Made by a program: the position numbers and the translations under genes. This document shows, in pieces, positions 1 through 10,837 of a stretch of 64,000 nucleotides of DNA. This DNA comes from Isoetes taiwanensis (taxonomy: Eukaryota; Streptophyta; Lycopodiopsida; Isoetales; Isoetaceae). The stretch is taken from contig JAJEKV010000006.1 in the NCBI GenBank assembly GCA_021234155.1, positions 25,884,253 through 25,948,252 on the forward strand. Direction: 5' to 3'. A model generated the notes under the pieces. It had not been told where the DNA came from, did not search any database, and saw only the letters and a list, made by a program, of their open reading frames with translations. Within the stretch, counting starts at the first letter, position 1. The number at the start of each line of letters is the position of its first letter.

Positions 1-334
1 TGACTTCTGTTGTGGATAATAGAAATAGTTACTCACTTCAATTTGTTCCAGGGATAAGCTCATTGACAGGACACTTGCTTGTGCAATCAAGCCTTTTCTA
101 CCATTATAAATGCTTGCGTAACGCAAAGCTATATGCATTTATGGATGTAGGCAACTTGGAGAAAAAACGACAGAGGATTTAACTCTTTGTTCCTTATTAA
201 TAAATTCTATTATTACATGCTACCTCGTATATTCAAATTCGTATATTGGTATAATATTATATGTCTAATTCTATGCAATATTTGCGTTTTTATAATTTGA
301 GCACCTCTAATTTGTTAGATTTGTGAGGCTATGA
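1..334. other. No gene recognised; AT-rich flank
   Basis: This stretch has no recognisable gene. The first 180 bases are open on the plus strand and could be an upstream exon of the decayed gene that follows, but I see no family motif to support that. The rest is AT-rich. Confidence 0.35.
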
Positions 335-1583
335 TACATCATCCATCATTAGAGTATTAGGTTGTCTGATGGTTGCTCATCTCAGTTCAAAGGAGCAAGG
401 AACTTTTATTTCCTTGGTAGGAACTACCATACCAATGGCATTCCAATAAATTGGAATTACTTTGCCTCCTATCATGGCAAAGGTAACTACATTCTTTGTC
501 AATGGATTTATAGTTTTAATTTGTTTTTTTTTTTGCTGACTGTTAATAGAACAGGTGAACATGATGGTGCTGGAGCTGTCATTAAACGAGCTCTTACACA
601 TGAGATGTTGAAAAGAGGATCGCTATTACCACTTTCAAATGCACATGATGCAAGGTTTTCCGGTCAAGCATTTCAGGGACAACTCCAATAATCGAGGGCA
701 AAAGACAGGTTCGGTATGCCGAAATCACGCTTTTAACCGTTAGTGTGTCTTTGAAATACCGCTTTTGATTGTTAGTGTGTCTTTGAAATACTGGTTTCTT
801 TCCTAAACAGGTTTTTCTGGGAAATTGGAGTAGACGAGATTGATAGGTCAGAAAGATATGATTGTGCTACACTTTCTGGTTCAAGCAAGTTCCATTCCAT
901 CAGGCCAATTCAAGCTACAAATCCTACACAAGTTGCTCATATGGATTACAGTTGTTTCTGTCATAATTGTTGGTTAGGCAAACATGCCAAGTGCCCTAAC
1001 AAAGGTAGAATAGGCACATGGCAATACTCGAGCTAAGACCAGTCTTGATTATGTGGAAGATGTTGTGGATGGCCCTGTTTTTGAAGGTGATCCTCAATAG
1101 AAGTCTGATATTCTTGCAGTTGGAGATAATTTTTTTGTAGTTGCAGAGTCAGACAATAAGGAGAATGTGGACTTCTATGTGCTGAAGTGCACAAAGGTGA
1201 AACATGTGGTGGAGAAGGCATTCAAAGATCCATGGGGCCAAAAGTTTGCCAGAAATGAGGTAGTTGTCACTGGATTATTCTACAAGTTCTTAGGGGGCAG
1301 CAGATATGCGTTACTGGTAAATGAACCAGAGTGTAATGTTTATAGTCATTTGGATACTTCTGTTTGTTTTGAGTTGAGCAAGATTAGTGGTAACCTGTTT
1401 TGATCCGCCGAAGATACACATAACCAAATATTGGACAACTTGCCACGTAACAATGCATTGATAGCTCAAAACTCGATGAACCCGCATCAAGTGAGTGAAG
1501 TTAACAAAAGAACAAGAAACTTCGGGGAAAAAGAAGAGAACGGACTAATTCTTTTAAATTGTACATTGTATACCATTCTATGA
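335..1583 (+). pseudogene. Decayed transposase-like gene with SDGC and HGKG motifs
   Basis: I know this family only as uncharacterised, probably transposon-derived plant proteins; no function is established. The first readable piece (about 335-482) carries SDGCSSQFKGARNFYF and ends in HGK. A 72-base intron with GT..AG ends (483-554) follows, and the frame resumes at 555 with GEHDGAGAVIKRAL. The Asp of SDG and the HGKG-D-GAG-K cluster resemble the acidic and basic positions of an RNase-H-fold nuclease. A second piece (about 812-1035) has a Cys-rich motif, DYSCFCHNCW. A third (about 1037-1400) has DFYVLKCTKVKH and LFYKFLGGSRYALL. An open tail reaches a stop at 1581-1583. In-frame stops at 1034-1036 and 1098-1100, and frame changes near 690-810 and 1400, show it is broken. 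The identity as a transposase-like protein is inferred from motif layout. Confidence 0.6.
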
Positions 1584-1870
1584 TTGTAACCATTGTTACA
1601 AACCATTGTATTGAAATTTTAACCATTGTATTGTATGGTCATTGATTTGTAATGAAATTTTAACCATTGTTTTTATTGAGATTAAAATTGAATTGTGTGT
1701 CAATTGAAATTGAATTGGAATTGTGTTTGAATTGAATTTGAATTGGAAGTGTGTTTGAATTGGTGTGTGAATTAAAATCGAATTGGAAATGTGTTTGAAT
1801 TGTGTGTGAATTGAAAATGAATTAGAAGTGTGTTTGAATTGAAATTTGTATGAATTAGACTTCTAACATT
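1584..1870. repeat. Low-complexity TTGAATTG / ACCATTG repeat
   Basis: Direct inspection shows a run of related short words, first ACCATTGTA-like (from about 1560 to 1675) and then GAATTGTGTTTGAATTG-like (1680-1850). Unit length varies between about 10 and 25 bases. No coding signal is visible. Confidence 0.7.
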
Positions 1871-1934
1871 CATACATAAGATATTCATAACAAAAGTGCA
1901 AAATAGCAAGCAAACATGATGTTGAAATTCATAT

Positions 1935-4200
1935 CATAAGAAATATCATCGATTCGCGTAGCAAATGCAGATCGATCCGACGGATCGCGATTCTCGAGCC
2001 AGACGAGCATGCAAGAGTTGCATGCGTTGCCTGCATGCATTGCATGCATTTCGGGCCTCTCATCCGGTTAGGGGATCGCTATTTCTTCCTGCATTCGCCT
2101 TCAGCTTCTCATCGGCGCTTTCTCTTCGCCCAGCAGTGTTTCAGGTTATGTTCTATGCTCTCATGCAGAGGAGGGGCTTCCTCTTGCATGGGTTGACCTT
2201 TCGTGGCATTTCCTATCATTCTTGTTTCTCTTCGACCTGACCTTTCTGGCGATCCCTTCCCGGCGTTTCTTATCGTTCTCGGTTCTCTTCTACCTTGGCT
2301 GCGTTGACCTTTCTGGGGCGATCCCTTCTGGCGTTTCCTATCTTTCGTATCTCTTCCTATCCTTCTGCCGTCGCCTTCTACCTCGGCATTCCTCCACTAT
2401 GGGGCAATTCTTGAGCCTTCATCTCGGATCGTGGAAGTTCTCTTCTTCGGGCGTTGTTGTGTCATGCGGTCGCAGCTCGAGAATGCGAGTCGATCCGACG
2501 GATCGCGATTCTCGAGCAGACGAGCATGCAAGAGTTACATCGTTGCTGCATGCATTGCATGCATTTCGGGCCTCTCATCCGTTAGGGGATCGCTATTTCT
2601 TCCCGCATTCGCCTTGACTTCTCATCGGCTTTCTCTTAGCCAGCAGGTGTTTCGGTTATGTTCTATGCTCTCCCTCCCTCCCTCCCTTAAGTATTTTGTT
2701 TATATATGTTGTTCGTGTACGGCCAATCAGCCCCTCGCTTTTTTTCGAGGTTTTTGTTCTTCTCTATTGTGTTTTGTGGTCTTATCGCAGTACCCGAGGC
2801 GTTGCGGCGTTGGTTTCTTTTGGGCGTGGGTTTTTTGGGAAGTTTAGCGTGGCGTTGTCTAAGCCTTTGCCTAGGGCTTATCGCTAGGGTTTTCCTCGAA
2901 ACCCGAAGGGCTGGTTTTTAATCCCGGCGATAAGCCCCCAGGCAGGCATACACTAGCCAAACATCTATGATATATTTTTTGTATTTTGGGGTCCGTGTTT
3001 ATGGACCGGATATTCCACAGTATTTTTGTTTTTGGGTAGCTTGCGATATGCACGCTACCCACTCTCTACCATTGTAATTACACCGCTGGATGAATAGAAA
3101 GCCCCATCCATCGTTGTTGTGTGCGCGAAGTCGCGGCTTCGAGAATCGACATTCTTGCACCGGGACGAGCATGCATGCATTGCATGTGCCGCATGTATGC
3201 ATGGCATGCATTTTAGGCCGCTCATCGGGTTGGGGATCGCTACTTATTGCGAGTTCTTCATCGATGTTTCATCGGGCGTTTTCTCATCTCTCAGCCATAT
3301 CCATGGCTTCTATTCTTTGATCTCATGCGGAGGAGGGGCTTCTTCTTGCATGAGCTACTCTTTCTTTGGCCATTCATATCCTTTCTAACCTCTTCTATCT
3401 TTTGCCCTTTTGTCCCAAGATAGGACAATCTTCAACCTTTCTTCTCGGATCTAGTATTTGAAGTTCTCTCGTATCTGGATGTTGTTGGTTTCGGCGAATC
3501 GCAAGCAGTAAGAATATCATCGATTCGCGCGAGCTTAATCGACATTCTTGCACCGGGACGAGCATGCATGCATTGCATGTGTCGCATGTATGCATGGCTT
3601 GCATTTTAGGCCGCTCATCGGGTTGGGGATCGCTACTTATTGCAGAGTTCTTCATCGATGTTTCATCGGCGTTTTCTCATCTCGCCAGATCCATGGCTCC
3701 CACCCTTCCCTCCCTTAAAATTGTTATTTATATGTTTATATTTGTTATAATTGTCGCGGGCACGGACTAGCCCCCTCGCTTTTTGAGGTGTAAATGTTGT
3801 TTTTGTCGCGGCACGCTGGACCAACCCCTCGCTGGGTTTTTTCTCTATTGGTTTTTCTCATTGGTGATGTGCATGTCCAAGGGTGATGCGCCGACTTCGG
3901 TATTCTTCTCGTGAGCGTGGGTTTTTTGGGAACGCGAGCAGCCTGCGTTGTCCAAGCCCCCGCCGAGATTTTATCGCTAGGGTTTTTCCTCGAAAACCCA
4001 AAAGGGCGGGGTTTTTAATCCCGCGATAAGCTCTGCGGCAGTACACTAGCCAACATCCGTCAGTAGCACACAATTTTATTTGGGGTCCGGTGTTATAACC
4101 GATATTCCCTATGTTTTTCATTTTTGGGTAGCCCCACGATGTGCGCCTACCCACCCTATACCATTGTAGAAAAAACTGCTGAGATGAATGAAAAGCCTAT
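1935..4200 (+). repeat. Two tandem copies of a ~1.1-kb repeat with CATGCA-rich heads and a LINE-like tail
   Basis: Four related head segments lie at about 1965-2150, 2490-2670, 3130-3330 and 3535-3720. Each has a cluster of CATGCA/TGCATG words followed by GGGGATCGCTA and a TTCATCG-type stretch. Two related tails lie at about 2700-3100 and 3740-4200. Each tail holds a GGGTTTT..CTCGAAA.CCC hairpin, a TTTTTAATCCC stretch, a GGGTCCG word, and an end like GATGAATAGAAAGCC. The order head-head-tail, head-head-tail gives a period near 1.1 kb. The tail resembles the 3' end of the LINE at 18.8-21.0 kb, so the block may be two copies of a 5'-truncated or non-autonomous element of that type. The open frames here are simple-sequence artefacts and I do not call them genes. 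Confidence 0.65.
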
Positions 4201-4227
4201 CTATGGGATGTTGTTGGTTTCAGGCGA

Positions 4228-4325
4228 GTCGCAGTGCAAGAATTCATATCAAGATTCATAAGAAATTGAAATTCATATTCATAAGAAATTCATATCAAGA
4301 TTCAGAAGAAATTGTGTCATTTCAT
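4228..4325. repeat. Short tandem repeat, ATTCATATCAAGATTCATAA type
   Basis: About three imperfect copies of a 25-35-base unit containing ATTCATATCAAGATTCA and AAGAAATT are visible. A related AAATTCATATCATAAG word is found just left of the large repeat near 1925, so the large repeat may have inserted into this simple sequence. Confidence 0.55.
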
Positions 4326-4458
4326 ATAAGTGTTACACAAAATATTTCAAAAAATTACTGCACCTAAGGGGAAAATTGGTGCAAGAAAAGCAAAGATTGT
4401 CAACATGAAAAGCAAGATTCTCAACATGAAGATTAAAGTAGTATTGTCAACATGAAGA

Positions 4459-6690
4459 TTACAGCTGCAACTTCTTATGCAGCTTCTTCTCCAACCACTT
4501 CTCCATGGTAACATCTTCCTCCATGGGGCTGTTTGGGCTTTGTGGAGACAACAACACTTTCCTTTGTGCTGGAGACAATATCTCACATGCTGGTGAGATC
4601 ACCACTGTGCTCAACTCTCGACCTGCAAACAAAACAAGTCAACGTTAAAAATTTATTTGTGCAAACAAAATGTGCAAGATAACACTTACAAGTGCTCAAG
4701 GTATTGACATTTGCTCAACAACTGCAACTGGAACTGGAGGATCTGCATAATACAAGTTAGGTCAGTCTAAAATAAAACTATTGAACACATGTGCTGAAAA
4801 AGTGCTTACCTTTTTTAACTGGAGTGTTCATTGCAGATAAGCCCTCCTCTGAAACCTCAGTTTCCACAAAGACCTTCCCGTCCAACCACTTTTGAAATTT
4901 TTTTTCGCATTTAAAAAAGTCTTTGTAAGTCAAATGCACATGAGTAAATGATACATATGTTGAAATGTTGCTTACCTTTCATTTTTGGAGACAAATCATG
5001 CACTGCAAAATAGTGCTGGACAAGGTTATCTACAACATCATCACTAGTAATGTCTGCAGCAAAAAAAATCTTAAGTAATTGTACTCAACTCTCAATGTTA
5101 ATTTTTTTACCTGCAGCTTTACTGCCTATCTGAGGACTATCTTCACGAGCTAAGTGAGAAAACTTCATTGGACTAACCTTGTCCACATCAATTGGATCTG
5201 CAAGGAATAAACAAACTTCAAGCAAGCTTTAACTAACTTGAGAAAATACTGAATAAGTACCTAGATCTATGGGTTTTTGACCACATGACTTAGTGGATTC
5301 TTTTCTTTGCCACTCTGACAGGCTGAAAATCTGAACTTGGTGGATCATTAAACATAGAGGTGCTCGAGCTAGTTTCTTCTTTGAATCTCTTCTTGGGTGT
5401 CACCTCCTTCGCTTTTTCCAGCTTTGCTTTTTTTTCTACTTCTTCTGCTGGTTTTTTCTACTTCTTCTGTTTCTGTTTCTTCACTTGATTCTTCTTCATC
5501 TGAACCTGGTGGCTTGAGTTCCTTGAAACCAAGTTCATCAAGAATACTTGGAGGAACCTCAACATCACAGCCAGATGCAATGCAATGCATGCCTTCCAGC
5601 ACAACACTGAAACATATGACATGGTAAATATGACCACATGAATTAATCTTAACATGCAATTCATATTCTTGTAAAAACAGAAGGCCACAGCCCTCACATG
5701 TGGTTGCCCTTTGGACATTGGGAAATTATAAGTTCCCATTCTTAGTTTTGGGAGACTCTTCTTGGATTTCTCATTTTGATGCAAATGAGCCACATGCTTG
5801 CACTTGGCATGCCAATACTTCATGTTAGTTTCATAATTATCAATATCAGAATTGAGAATAGAAATTTCTTTCTTTAGTTCCTGCAAACCTGAAGTGTTCA
5901 CCTTCGACATCTGCTTGTCTAGAAAAGCTTGGAGAGCTTGCTCATCCCTTTACAACACTTATATTGCATCTTCTTCATCAGGACTGAACAGCTGTAAATC
6001 CATCCACATCTGCCTCTTCTCCTTTATCTCGTCTTCTAGATCCTTGAAGTTTGCATTGGAGTTGCTGATGGAACCTTCCATTCTCAACAGGTCGGCCTGT
6101 TTCTGCACCAATTCCTTCTTGCTGTCCTCATACATATGGGAAAGTGACCTAATGTGATTCAGCAGTGCAGTGGTTTTCTTCTCGAAAGCATTCCCATGTT
6201 CTTTGTTCAGGCCCTTTCTGCACATGCTGAATCCAACAAGTATATCTCTGTTGCACTTTATCCTAGACAAGCTCAACGAATCATAAGATGGCAGGTTCTA
6301 ACCATATCCATTTGCACTGGTAGGTACCCCCTTGCCACTTGCCAGTTTGTTCAACTTGCTTGCGGTCATGATGGAAGGATCATAGTTTTGCCACCGCAAC
6401 ACATACTCGACAAATTGAAGTTGCTGCGTATTCTCCATGCTGCATATGATTGCATCTTGGACATTATTCTTTGGCCCTTCCTATATAGTGACTATTATGC
6501 CCAGCTGTTCGAAATCTTCTTGCCCCTTTCCGTTCCTCAAAAAGAGACACAATTCTTTGCGGCAGTCTCCTGCCGCATGAGGTTTGGCTTGGGCTATTTC
6601 CATGCACCACTTCTGACTTCTATCAGGAGTTATGATCCGCATGGGTTCCACATTGGGGCCGTGAAAAAGATCCAGTGCTGCAAGTAGAAT
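4459..6690 (-). pseudogene. Decayed multi-exon gene with coiled coil and RING-like zinc finger
   Basis: Family not recognised. Read on the minus strand, the first exon (about 6690-5350) encodes an N-terminal region with motifs such as FHGPNVEPMRI and NNVQDAIICSMENTQQ. It continues with a long charged helical segment (about 6240-5700) likely to form a coiled coil. A RING-like cluster follows: CEGC, then CGHIYHVICF, then CIASGC (about 5690-5570). After that come an acidic run (SDEEESSEETETEEVEK) and a Lys/Arg-rich run. Smaller exons with splice-like ends follow (about 5196-5112, 5056-4980, 4860-4810). The last exon, 4459-4622, starts after TTTGCAG and encodes RELSTVVISPACEIL through to a stop at 4459-4461. 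Stops near 6480, 6297, 5980 and 5970 and a frameshift near 5690 mark it as broken. A chromatin or ubiquitin role could be guessed from the zinc finger, but nothing here proves it. Confidence 0.6.
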
Positions 6691-8041
6691 ATGAAACAGG
6701 TAAGTAAAACAGTATAAGATCCAATCTGTAGCCGCGATCCTTGAAACAAGTATATAGATTATTCACGGTTTAGGAGAATGTTCTCGCCAGGATCGCGCCC
6801 ACGATCCTTGTGAGTAGTACATTAAAAATATTTTGTATGTAGTAGTCACAAGAATCGCGACCGTGATTTCTAACGACTTTAAGCACTAAAAACAATGTTC
6901 CCAACAACTAAAACTACATATTATATCTTTACTAAGCCATGCAATATATAGGTCTTGTGTTTGAGTTCTATGAGGGCATGCAATGTAAAGTTAATATAGA
7001 TCCATTAAGCAACATTAATGTGTATGTAAATTTAGACCAGTTGGTCCAATGGATATCAAAAGAACTATTCTATTCTACAGTGTAATTGTTGGCATAGTAA
7101 AGAAGCAAGGTAATCAATGATACTATAATGTAACTAGTAATTGATTGCCCAACATTCTTTGGGTTTAAGTTGGGAACACAGAAATGATAGGCCAAACAAT
7201 GCTCCCAACTTTAAAGGTATCCCTACTTAACTTCTAAGAATTTTACTTGAACTGCCCTTTTAAGAATTGAATTGAATTTAATGGATTTTTATTGTTCGCG
7301 GATACTGATAAGCCCATGGGACATAATCAAAGAGAACCGCAAACATATTATCGTTAGAACTCAAAAAGGCTAGATGCTTTTCATTTTACAAAGCTTTGCA
7401 AAATCATTTGTAAAATGCAAAGTAGGGTGTGCGTTGACCAAGATGCAAAAGTTGTGTTCTCTCTTATATAGATGTGTGAGACATCCCATAATTGTTTATG
7501 TAAAGGGTCATTTATAGTGGCATCAATCAAGGTTTAGATTTCATTAAATCATTCATAAAGCTTATCATTTCTCAAAGGGAAGGAACTAATAGTCTTCATT
7601 TGGCATGGCCTATATAGAAAGGTTGGTTTCTTTTTGTTTGGTAATTTAGTACCCCAAGTGAGCAGAGTTTGCTACCCCTTAGTTAGTTATTCTGAAAGTT
7701 GCCTTCTATTCTATTCTTCACATGTAAATTTATTTCTTATGCCATTACATAATCACTTTATGGCCGCTTTGTTTGATCCTTTTATTGATGTGCAATAAAT
7801 ACTCAACGGGCATTTTCCCCTAAGAAGCACCCAAGAGTGTGCAACTAAAAGAGATAGAAATGACAATAGCGTAGAAGAAAAGGAGACGAGATCATTCCCT
7901 TAAGGGGGACCAATATTTATCTAAATCGATGATTTGGTGCAGGCGAGGGGGCCAATATTTAATGACATGTATGGTTTTAATTTGGTGAACTTTGCAGAAG
8001 TAATCTAGTAAATTGAAATTGAAAATCTAGTCAGTTAATGC
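6691..8041. other. No gene recognised; one short hairpin
   Basis: AT-rich sequence without a convincing reading frame. The only structure I see is an 11-base perfect inverted repeat, CATTTTACAAA at 7382-7392 and TTTGTAAAATG at 7407-7417, with a 14-base loop. Confidence 0.5.
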
Positions 8042-8085
8042 ATGATAGTAAAATTTTTAACCCTTTTTTTTTTTTTTGAATTTTC

Positions 8086-8133
8086 TACCGACACAATGCA
8101 ACTTTTAGGTACCGACACAATGCAACCTTTAGG
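8086..8133. repeat. 24-bp tandem duplication upstream of the MYB gene
   Basis: Two adjacent 24-base units, both starting TACCGACACAATGCAAC, differ at one base. They lie about 370 bases upstream of the MYB start codon, just after a 15-T run. Confidence 0.8.
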
Positions 8134-8503
8134 TTCAAAACTTAAGATATTGAGCTACCTCGAAAATTCTAGAGCCAGAAAGGTTTGCCTCACAGTGACA
8201 ACAAATGTCTTTTTAGCAACTTGGCCTGCGAGAAACTCGTATTTTCCACGTTCGATATGCTACCACGATTTTGATTTGTCGGTTGGATACATGTGGGAGA
8301 CATCAATCAAGCTCTTATTGAATTTAGATGCAAGATAGTTTGGCTTTACATACCTACCTGGAAAAATTATGTGGTTCGCCTGAATGTACCTTGTAGGCAA
8401 CATGGCTCATGGGGGCCTGCCATAACCTAATGTTTCAAATGCTGGAATTATTTATTTGTGGAACCAAGCTTTTTAATTTATAGGTCTATAGTTTGGCTGC
8501 ACA

Positions 8504-9372
8504 ATGAAGACCTGCTCTTGCTGCAGGGCCGCTACCTCTAGAAATATGAAGAAGGGCCTCTGGTCTCCTGATGAGGACGATAAACTAAAAAAATTTGTGA
8601 GCAAGCATGGAATCATGAAATGGAGCCAGGTGCCCCTTTTGGCAGGTAATATATTAAACCAGTTACACTCTAACAAAAAATCTGATCTTTAAACTTACAT
8701 TGGTTTTTCGTTCAGGATTAGAGCATTGTGGAAAGAGCTGTAGACTCAGATGGCTCAATTACTTAAGGCCTGGCATCAAACGAGGAGAATTCACACCTTT
8801 GGAGCAGAAGCTTGTCTTTCAGCTCCAATCTCTTCATGGTAACAGGTATAATAACAGATTGAAAAATTACATTTCACTTGGAGGTTAAATCATATTATGT
8901 AGGATGGATTTATGAAGTTGACACATGCATATATTTCTTGCAGATGGTCCTGGATTGCTCAGTGGATTCCAGGCCGCACGGACAATGAAATCAAGAATTT
9001 CTGGAATGTGGTACATAAATCTAGAAATTCCAAAGTAAATCTACTGAATATGGGTTATGTTTCCGGCTATAAATCTAGAAAGGCGACGGATGCGGGTCAT
9101 GTTTCCATTTCTGATTCAGCGCTTCCTATAGAATTGGAACTTGTGACTCGAACTTGGAAGTTGAAGCTAAATCTGAGGAGCCCCTTCATATGGACAGTGA
9201 AATGTCAGCAATTTTCAAATCTAGTTTTAGCCCTTCCATTGACTCAGACATGAACAACACTTGTGGCCTTATTTCTGAATCTTTTTATGGTGCCATGGAT
9301 CAGGAATTCATGGACTGGAACCATCTTCTGGAACCAGATTCCAATTCCTTACCTTGGAATGCCTTAGACTAG
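8504..9372 (+). CDS. R2R3-MYB transcription factor gene, three exons, one frameshift in exon 3
   Basis: The product would be a nuclear DNA-binding protein. Exon 1 (8504-8645) starts [18 protein letters not shown] and holds most of repeat R2 ([21 protein letters not shown]). Exon 2 (8716-8845) holds [20 protein letters not shown] and the start of R3. Exon 3 (from 8944) holds [18 protein letters not shown] and FWNVVHKSR. Both introns have GT..AG ends and sit at the two positions conserved in plant R2R3-MYB genes. The Trp residues of R2 and the usual Phe-Trp-Trp pattern of R3 are present. In exon 3 the frame changes by one base between about 9120 and 9150. Past that point the frame is open to TAG at 9370-9372 and encodes an acidic tail ([17 protein letters not shown]), typical of an activation region. 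It may be a recent pseudogene or a gene with a sequence error. The R2-R3 assignment is firm; the subgroup and target genes are unknown. Confidence 0.85.
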
Positions 9373-10720
9373 ATTTTGACCCCGCGACAGTAATCGTTCT
9401 GTAATTAATGTGAGCATTATGTAATAATTCTAAAGTGTCGTTGATGCTAAAATGGAGAAATCTTTTAACAGCACCCACAATACATATATCGGAATTTTCT
9501 CGGAATTATAATCAGGCCGTTCTATGCCAAGTATGGTGAACACCCAACTAAGGCTTTTGGAGAGTCTTAAATATCATACACGTTCATTTTCAAACCATGG
9601 ACATATCAGTAACGCTCAAATTATCTCCCCATCCAAGATATAGAAACCCATCCGGCTTTCAACATTGAAACCTTTCCAAATTTCCCTCCACTGAAAATAA
9701 AATATTTTTGGATAGACGTCTAAAATTTATTAGGGGTATTCAATGGATGCGGCTATTTCTGTGGAAGAGCTCTTTTTGGAAGAAAATTCCTGTTATTGTT
9801 CTTCATCCGGGGTTTTTAGGGTTGGATTGCCGGAGTAATCTTGTTTTGCTCCATCCCAAATGGATGGCGTCTAAGATCTACTTCGGCTCTTGCTCCGGGC
9901 TGCTTCAAAACCATCGAATTCAGCTGTTCTGCTTCAAAAATTCAAAGAATACTTGTCCACTATGATCCCATTTAGAATGATCACGAATAGGTACAACAAA
10001 AAACATATTTTTTTTTCCATTTGATCCATTAATGATTCTTTTCGTTCACAGGCCCTCCTTAGCTTTGGACAAATTTTGTGAAAAAAATCCCTTGATAACG
10101 CCCTTCGGAATGCAGAGTCTTTGCAGCATCAAGAGGTTTTTATCACAAGAGAAGACGCATATCAACTTCTTCGTGCATGTGAAAAGCAAAAGGATGCAAG
10201 CTGTGCGAGTGGATCATCTTATAGTTTTCTCTTAATACAAGTTTTTCTTATATGTTTCTCTTAGTTTTCTGGATTTTCTGGTGGACTATGATGCCCTCTT
10301 TTCTGATTCATTCGTCTACTTTTGACTGTTATCTACTTTTGGTTTTTCTTAGGTCTCGATGGCTGGCGCTGACAGAGATATGATTTAGCCCCTTATGCAT
10401 TTCCTTATGCGAGCCCAACTGATTGTTTATAGCCATGGTGAGGTTCTTCTGGTCTCGCATACCAATACGGCTCAAGCTTGGGCGCATGAGGCCTCAGATA
10501 AGTGTAAGAGTTTTTATTGTTGTCTTTGCAACTCCCGCAACTGCGGAAATTTCTTTCATCGATTTCTTATTCTTTGATCGCAGAGGAACCATATGAATTG
10601 CAGCTGCAGAAATCGAAATGGGGCATTTTTTGCAGTACCATCACCATGGGCAGGTTGGAAAATTTCTTTCTTTGATTAAATTTGCTGCTTGAAGTTCAAT
10701 GATGATGGTGGTTATGGCAG
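9373..10720. other. No gene recognised; possible old exon remnants
   Basis: Two open stretches on the plus strand look more protein-like than their surroundings. One starts at 9744 with MDAAISVEELFLEENS. The other, near 10090-10220, contains ALRNAESLQHQEVFITRED. They are interrupted by stops and I cannot assign them to a family. Because the next feature is a gene fragment with a splice site at its left end, they may be upstream remains of another gene or captured pieces. Confidence 0.25.
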
Positions 10721-10837
10721 AGAACCGTGATGTTCTTGATGTGGCAAATTTCTGATTATGGACTGCCAGAGGACAAATTCCTGTTTGCATGTTTCAATCA
10801 GCTTATGCAAGATGCATCCTGAGATATTTAATACAAG
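10721..10837 (+). pseudogene. Single exon of a SECRET AGENT-type O-GlcNAc transferase
   Basis: This 117-base segment is bounded by TTATGGCAG on the left and AAG followed by GTATGTG on the right, so it has the ends of an exon. It encodes NRDVLD, then YGLPEDKFLFACFNQL, and after a one-base frame change KMHPEIFNT. This matches the catalytic region of plant O-linked N-acetylglucosamine transferases of the SECRET AGENT/SPINDLY group, closer to SECRET AGENT, which modify Ser/Thr of nuclear and cytosolic proteins. There is also an in-frame stop between NRDVLD and YGLPED. I found no neighbouring exons, so this is an isolated, inactive fragment. The family call rests on the PEDKF-FACFNQLYK-EIFNTW consensus known to me. 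Confidence 0.75.

Noticed and set aside
1965-3770. Several overlapping open frames of 60-138 codons
   Set aside because: They lie entirely inside the tandem repeat, overlap in different frames and on both strands, and encode simple repeats of the DNA words rather than a protein family.
8042-8338. 98-codon open frame just upstream of the MYB gene
   Set aside because: It starts in a T-rich run, includes the 24-bp tandem duplication and has no known motif; I treat it as chance.
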